Program-made: the position numbers and the translations under genes | The notes under the pieces: generated by a model | What the model saw: the letters and a program-made list of their open reading frames with translations, nothing else | Databases searched by the model: none | What the model was told of the DNA's origin: nothing | Shown here: positions 34,273 to 37,803 of the stretch, one piece after another | Position numbering within the stretch: the stretch's first letter is position 1 | How the letters are laid out: the number at the start of each line of letters is the position of its first letter | From: Vicinamibacterales bacterium | GTDB lineage: Bacteria; Acidobacteriota; Vicinamibacteria; Vicinamibacterales; JAMQPK01 | Assembly (NCBI GenBank): GCA_023717525.1 | Contig: JAMQPK010000108.1 | Location: 1 to 37,803, forward strand | Reading direction: 5' to 3' | DNA length: 37,803 bases

Positions 34273-35814
34273 ATGCGTGCACTTGCTCGGGAAGCACTGA
34301 CCCATCGTTTGTGGTTGGGTATCCTCGCGGCACTCGTCGTGTTGTCGGTGATGAGTCCGGCCTTGGCGTCTGCCGATCCCACGGGCGCGACGACGGGGAC
34401 GGCCAAGGACGTCACCGTCAAAGACGCGGCGAATCCCACGCTGCCCGAGGTGATGGAAACCGTCGGCCACAACAAGATCTCCATCAACTTCGTCTGGACG
34501 TTGCTCTGCGGGTTCCTCGTCATGTTCATGCAAGCGGGGTTCGCGATCGTCGAGACGGGCTTCACACGCGCGAAGAACGCTGCACACACGATGTCGATGA
34601 ACTTCATGGTCTATGCCCTGGGCATGCTGGGGTATTGGGTCAGCGGCTTTGCGCTCCACATGGGGGGCGTCGGTGCACTGGCTGTGCTCGGCGGCACGCC
34701 GCCGCTCACTGGCGAGTTTACGATCACCGTCGCCGGTAAGACGCTCGGGCTGTTCGGAACCACAGGGTTCTTCCTGAGCGGCAGCTCGTACGACGTTGGG
34801 GTGTTCGCGCTCTTCCTCTTCCAGATGGTGTTCATGGACACCGCTGCAACGATTCCGACCGGCACATTGGCCGAGCGTTGGAAGTTTTCGGCATTCTGCA
34901 TTTTCGCGTTCCTCATGGGCGGCGTCGTGTATCCCGTCTATGCCAATTGGGTATGGGGTGGCGGGTGGCTCGCCACCATGGGCTCGAACTTCGGCATCGG
35001 CCACGGTCACGTAGACTTCGCCGGATCCTCCGTCGTGCACTTGGTGGGCGGCGTCGCAGCCCTCGCAGGCGGCATCGTGCTGGGTCCTCGTCTTGGCAAG
35101 TATGGCAAGGACGGAAAGATCAACACGCTCGCGGCGCACCATCTTCCGATGGCGTTCCTGGGCACGTTCATCCTGGCCTTCGGCTGGTTCGGCTTCAACC
35201 CGGGCTCCACGCTCGCCGGCACCGATCTGCGCATTGCCGTCGTCGCCACTAACACCATGCTTGCGTCCGCCGGTGGTGCGCTATCGGCAATGCTCTACAT
35301 GTGGATGGTCTACGGCAAACCAGACCCCGGCATGATGGTGAACGGGATGCTTGCTGGACTGGTGGCCATCACGGCTCCGTGCGCCTTCGTCACGGCGCCT
35401 GTCTCCGTCTTAATCGGACTCATCTCCGGCGTGCTTGTGATCTTCGCGGCGTTTTTCATCGAGCGCACCCTGAAGATTGACGATCCGGTCGGCGCGATTG
35501 CGGTGCACGGCGTGAACGGAGCCTGGGGCTGCCTCGCGCTCGGCCTCTTCGCAGATGGCTCATATGGTGACGGGTGGAATGGCGTGCCCGGTACCGTCAC
35601 CGGGTTGTTCTACGGGGCTCCCGCGCAGTTCGTGGCGGAGTGCATCGGCATCCTGGCGAATTTTGCCTGGGTGTTCACGACCTTCTTCATCTTCTTCAAG
35701 ATCATTGACGCGGTCGTCGGCATGCGCGTGCCGGCGGAAGCCGAGCTCGCGGGACTCGACATTCCGGAAATGGGTGTGCTCGCGTATCCCGATTTCAATC
35801 TGAAGAGGGAGTAG
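34273..35814 (+). CDS. amt: Ammonium transporter
   Basis: The product (513 residues from ATG 34273) has a signal-like N-terminus (LWLGILAALVVLSVMSPALASA) and about 11 TM helices. Family landmarks are FVWTLLCGFLVMFMQAGFAIVETGF, HVDFAGSSVVHLVGGVAAL, GWFGFNPGS and the HGVNGAWG segment with a pore His. The C-terminal cytoplasmic tail is short. ATG 34273 is preceded by GGGGG; the in-frame ATG 34237 is an alternative. It follows a sigma-54 promoter, and no glnK gene lies next to it, unlike the usual amt operons. The next gene begins 5 nt after the stop. Confidence 0.95.
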   Translation: MRALAREALTHRLWLGILAALVVLSVMSPALASADPTGATTGTAKDVTVKDAANPTLPEVMETVGHNKISINFVWTLLCGFLVMFMQAGFAIVETGFTRAKNAAHTMSMNFMVYALGMLGYWVSGFALHMGGVGALAVLGGTPPLTGEFTITVAGKTLGLFGTTGFFLSGSSYDVGVFALFLFQMVFMDTAATIPTGTLAERWKFSAFCIFAFLMGGVVYPVYANWVWGGGWLATMGSNFGIGHGHVDFAGSSVVHLVGGVAALAGGIVLGPRLGKYGKDGKINTLAAHHLPMAFLGTFILAFGWFGFNPGSTLAGTDLRIAVVATNTMLASAGGALSAMLYMWMVYGKPDPGMMVNGMLAGLVAITAPCAFVTAPVSVLIGLISGVLVIFAAFFIERTLKIDDPVGAIAVHGVNGAWGCLALGLFADGSYGDGWNGVPGTVTGLFYGAPAQFVAECIGILANFAWVFTTFFIFFKIIDAVVGMRVPAEAELAGLDIPEMGVLAYPDFNLKRE

Positions 35815-35818
35815 CGTG

Positions 35819-36331
35819 ATGGCAGCAGACGCAATCGTCGTTTCCGGGGCATTGACGAGACTCGATTCGTCGGTGCCCCCGGTTCCCTGGCGGGATCCAC
35901 AGACGGTGTCGCCATCCGACCTGGCGGCCTACATCGGGAGCCTGGAGCAACGCTGTCTCGAGAACCCGAATTCTCCGGAGCTGTGGACGTGCCTGGGGAT
36001 AGCCCACGCCGTTAACTACGACGTCGTGAAGTCGATGGATGCGCTCGAAACAGCGACAGCCGTAGAGCCTTTGCACTTCTGGGCGCGGCTCAAGTACGGC
36101 GAATTGCACTATCGCCTTCGAGCGTTAGACACGGCGGAAAAAGAGACGTTGAAGGCAGCGGAGCTTGCCGAGAATCCGTTTCAACTGGCGATGGCGAGAA
36201 AGCAGCTCAAAGAGATTCGTGCGTTGAACCCTCAACGGGTCCGGCTCGATGCGCCGGCCTCCGCGTGGGGAAGGACGCTATACCTGTCGGCGCTCCTGAT
36301 GTTCGCCGTCGCGGTGGTGATATGGAAATGA
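35819..36331 (+). CDS. TPR-like protein with C-terminal membrane anchor
   Basis: The 170-residue product has TPR-type helices (SPELWTCLGIAHAVNYDVVKSMDALETATAVEP, RLKYGELHYRLRALDTAEKETLKAAELAENP) and a C-terminal TM helix (LYLSALLMFAVAVVIWK). The N-terminal part is Pro-rich. ATG 35819 follows AGGGAG by 7 nt. The gene is 5 nt after amt and its stop overlaps the next small gene. It may scaffold partner proteins at the membrane; the partner is unknown. Confidence 0.75.
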   Translation: MAADAIVVSGALTRLDSSVPPVPWRDPQTVSPSDLAAYIGSLEQRCLENPNSPELWTCLGIAHAVNYDVVKSMDALETATAVEPLHFWARLKYGELHYRLRALDTAEKETLKAAELAENPFQLAMARKQLKEIRALNPQRVRLDAPASAWGRTLYLSALLMFAVAVVIWK

Positions 36332-36462
36332 ACTGGAGATACTTCGTCGGCGCGTCCATCTTGTCTGCGGGTCTTCTACTCAAGCTTGGCGCGCCCCTGG
36401 GAGCCGTAGCGATGGGTGTCGCTCTCGTCGCGCTTATCAACTGGAGAACGACCGCACGCTAA
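36328..36462 (+). CDS. Small (44-residue) membrane protein
   Basis: ATG 36328 shares ATGA with the stop of the TPR gene; ATG 36322 is an alternative. The product contains a continuous hydrophobic stretch (FVGASILSAGLLLKLGAPLGAVAMGVALVALINW) that could be two short TM helices in a hairpin, with basic ends. No family is recognised. Its tight coupling to the TPR gene suggests it is real, but it is short. Confidence 0.5.
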   Translation: MNWRYFVGASILSAGLLLKLGAPLGAVAMGVALVALINWRTTAR

Positions 36463-36464
36463 TC

Positions 36465-36487
36465 GATGCCCGCACAGGGCGGGCATC
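36465..36487 (+). terminator. Perfect 9-bp hairpin between small ORF and porin gene
   Basis: GATGCCCGC (36465-36473) pairs perfectly with GCGGGCATC (36479-36487), with a 5-nt loop. It begins two bases after the small gene's stop. There is no T-run, so it may be a partial terminator or an RNA-processing hairpin setting the amt/porin expression ratio. Confidence 0.45.
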
Positions 36488-36490
36488 CTG

Positions 36491-36520
36491 CCGTGGAGTT
36501 CCCTGGGGGATCTGCCACGG
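36491..36520 (+). promoter_or_regulatory. Second leader hairpin upstream of the porin gene
   Basis: CCGTGG (36491-36496) and CCACGG (36515-36520) form a 6-bp stem with an 18-nt loop. It lies directly after the 36465 hairpin and about 9 nt before the GGAGG of the porin gene. The two stem-loops in series could be a leader control element, but the stem is short. Confidence 0.3.
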
Positions 36521-36538
36521 TCATTCATGGAGGAACAC

Positions 36539-37423
36539 GTGACAGCATTCTTTTCCCGCACTTCACGACTGCTCGGAGTGGGTTTGGCCGCGGCAGCCTT
36601 GGTTTTCATGACGGCCGCACCGGCCAGAGCGCAGGCAGCACCTGCGGCGCCGGCCGATCCGAATCCCGGCGCCATCACACTGACGACGGGGGTTGATTTC
36701 CCGTCGGTGTATTTCTTCCGCGGCATCCGGCAGGAAGCGGATCCGGCGTTCACGATGTTTGCTTACGGAGATGTCGGCATTTCCCTGGGAAAGGCGACGG
36801 TGAATTTCGGTGTGTGGAACAGTCTGCACAGCGGCACGTCCGGCTCGGACGGCCCGGGCCCGATGCACTACGAGGAAGACTTCTACACGTCGATCTCGTT
36901 TGCTGCCGGCAAAGGTCTTTCGATTAAGCCGATGTTCACGGCCTACACAAGCCCGAACGGAATGTTCAGGACCGTCAAGGAGATCAGTTTTACGGTTTCC
37001 CATGCCAGCAAGTTCGCCCCATACGCGAATCTTGCCTTCGAGCTTGGCGGCGACGACAGCGGCCAGGCCGATGGCGGTTATCTCCTGCCGGCTGGCGGGA
37101 ATCGCGGGTCCTATCTGGAGCTTGGCATCGGGCCGAGTTGGGCGCTCGGCGGAGGCAGAGCCACCGTGGCGGTTCCGGTCAAGATCGGCATGAGCCTCAG
37201 CGACTACTACGAAGATCCGGTCACCGGCCAGGATAACGCGTTCGGGTTTTTCGACATCGGCGGATTGGTGACCGTGCCGCTGAGTAAGGTTGCGAGCAAC
37301 TACGGTTCCTGGAACTTCCACGTGGGCCTCGACGTGTTCGCCCTTGGCAGTACGACCGAAACCTTGAACAACGGCGAGTCCAGCCAGGTGATTTTCAGCG
37401 CGGGCATCGGCTTGTCGTATTAA
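36539..37423 (+). CDS. TorF-family putative porin (Gcw_chp/TIGR02001-like)
   Basis: The 294-residue product starts at GTG 36539 with GGAGG 5 nt upstream; the frame is open to 36416. It has a signal peptide ending APARAQ, then TGVDFPSVYFFRGIRQE, which matches the start of the TorF/Gcw_chp barrel family, and alternating beta-strands ending in IFSAGIGLSY. Relatives are often found next to glnK-amtB and are thought to be outer-membrane porins for nitrogen compounds. The location downstream of amt supports this. The substrate is inferred. Confidence 0.8.
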   Translation: MTAFFSRTSRLLGVGLAAAALVFMTAAPARAQAAPAAPADPNPGAITLTTGVDFPSVYFFRGIRQEADPAFTMFAYGDVGISLGKATVNFGVWNSLHSGTSGSDGPGPMHYEEDFYTSISFAAGKGLSIKPMFTAYTSPNGMFRTVKEISFTVSHASKFAPYANLAFELGGDDSGQADGGYLLPAGGNRGSYLELGIGPSWALGGGRATVAVPVKIGMSLSDYYEDPVTGQDNAFGFFDIGGLVTVPLSKVASNYGSWNFHVGLDVFALGSTTETLNNGESSQVIFSAGIGLSY

Positions 37424-37428
37424 GCTCG

Positions 37429-37472
37429 AGAGGCCCCGGCTGGCAGTAAGCTTATGTCGGCATGGGGCCTCT
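37429..37472 (+). promoter_or_regulatory. Inverted repeat spanning the glnD start
   Basis: AGAGGCCCC (37429-37437) is complementary to GGGGCCTCT (37464-37472), 9 bp with a 26-nt loop. The right arm overlaps the G of the glnD start codon, so folding could hide the initiation region. It may alternatively be the terminator of the porin transcript. Confidence 0.4.
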
Positions 37473-37803
37473 TAAAGGGCGGGAGATCGACCAGGCCGCG
37501 TTGCGCGCTCGGCTCGACGCGGCGCTCGACGCGGCGCGCCGGACGCTGATTCAGTCGACCGAGCACGGCACGGCGGGACGCCGGGCTCTCGCCGGCTACT
37601 CGGACAGCGTCGACGAGATCGTTCGAGAGCTGGTCGATGCGGCACGCGTGCAGACGACTACGCCCGTCGCGGTTTGTGCGCTCGGCGGCTACGGTCGTCG
37701 CGCGCTCAGCCTGCATTCGGACATCGATCTGCTGTTGCTCTTCGGCGGGCCGATCGGTCGCCCCGAAGAGCGGTTCGTGAAGGCGCTGCTGCACCCGTTG
37801 TGG
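37462..37803 (+). CDS. glnD: Bifunctional uridylyltransferase/UR enzyme (3' truncated)
   Basis: The frame from ATG 37462 is open to the window end, giving 114 residues. The motif CALGGYGRRALSLHSDIDLLLLF is the nucleotidyltransferase signature of GlnD (GG, DID with the two catalytic Asp). GlnD uridylylates P-II proteins in response to glutamine. The N-terminal helices before it (REIDQAALRARLDAALDAAR) are typical. No strong ribosome-binding site precedes the ATG, and a hairpin overlaps the start. The rest of the gene, including the HD and ACT domains, is outside the window. Confidence 0.88.
   Translation, partial: MGPLKGREIDQAALRARLDAALDAARRTLIQSTEHGTAGRRALAGYSDSVDEIVRELVDAARVQTTTPVAVCALGGYGRRALSLHSDIDLLLLFGGPIGRPEERFVKALLHPLW

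Overview
The window looks like chromosomal DNA of a GC-rich, didermic bacterium, most probably an acidobacterium (Vicinamibacteria-like). This rests on gene content only: a TonB-dependent receptor with a carboxypeptidase-like N-terminal domain, stacked MacB/FtsX-type permeases, DUF885 and M20 lipoproteins, and YcnI- and PepSY-type copper genes. No rRNA or tRNA gene was recognised, so the placement is an inference.

Layout. (1) 1-7656: nitrogen assimilation, with a 5'-truncated ferredoxin-type nitrite/sulfite reductase followed by gltB and gltD. (2) 7749-9162: an exported GlcG/HbpS-like protein and a small exported HExxH protein. (3) 9182-13583, minus strand: a compact seven-gene operon (His/Cys/Met-rich small protein, outer-membrane barrel with a Met/His tail, two half-size PepSY-TM proteins, cytochrome c, a small exported protein, a YcnI-like protein). 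(4) 13680-18621, plus strand, divergent from block 3: a CopA-type Cu(I) ATPase, a Cys/His-rich exported protein, a periplasmic protein built of two helical repeats, a P-loop NTPase, and a 5'-truncated CusA-type RND remnant joined to the end of the NTPase gene. (5) 19031-32098: TonB-dependent receptor, M20 lipoprotein, ABC ATPase, three MacB-like permeases, a second paralogous M20 lipoprotein, a His-rich lipoprotein and a DUF885 lipoprotein. (6) 32325-37803: a second nitrogen block with a NifA-like sigma-54 activator, an ammonium transporter, a TPR membrane protein, a 44-residue membrane protein, a TorF-like porin and the 5' end of glnD.

The genes suggest three functional units. The outer nitrogen blocks cover nitrite reduction, GOGAT and ammonium uptake with sigma-54 control; sigma-54-type promoters precede both the activator and amt. 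The middle copper island pairs a Cu(I) export ATPase with a periplasmic/outer-membrane set that includes possible redox parts. The block-5 operon combines an ABC transporter having three different permeases with two M20 proteins whose metal-binding residues look altered.

The most unexpected feature is a set of six intergenic arrays with a 7-nt period (near 1392, 6102, 8260-8419, 18878, 21909 and 30809). Most loci use their own heptamer word, and several have inverted halves able to form hairpins. Two distant arrays (6102 and 18878) share the same words in opposite orientation. All lie between plus-strand co-directional genes. A second oddity is a perfect 13-bp palindrome inserted in frame in the first ABC permease gene.
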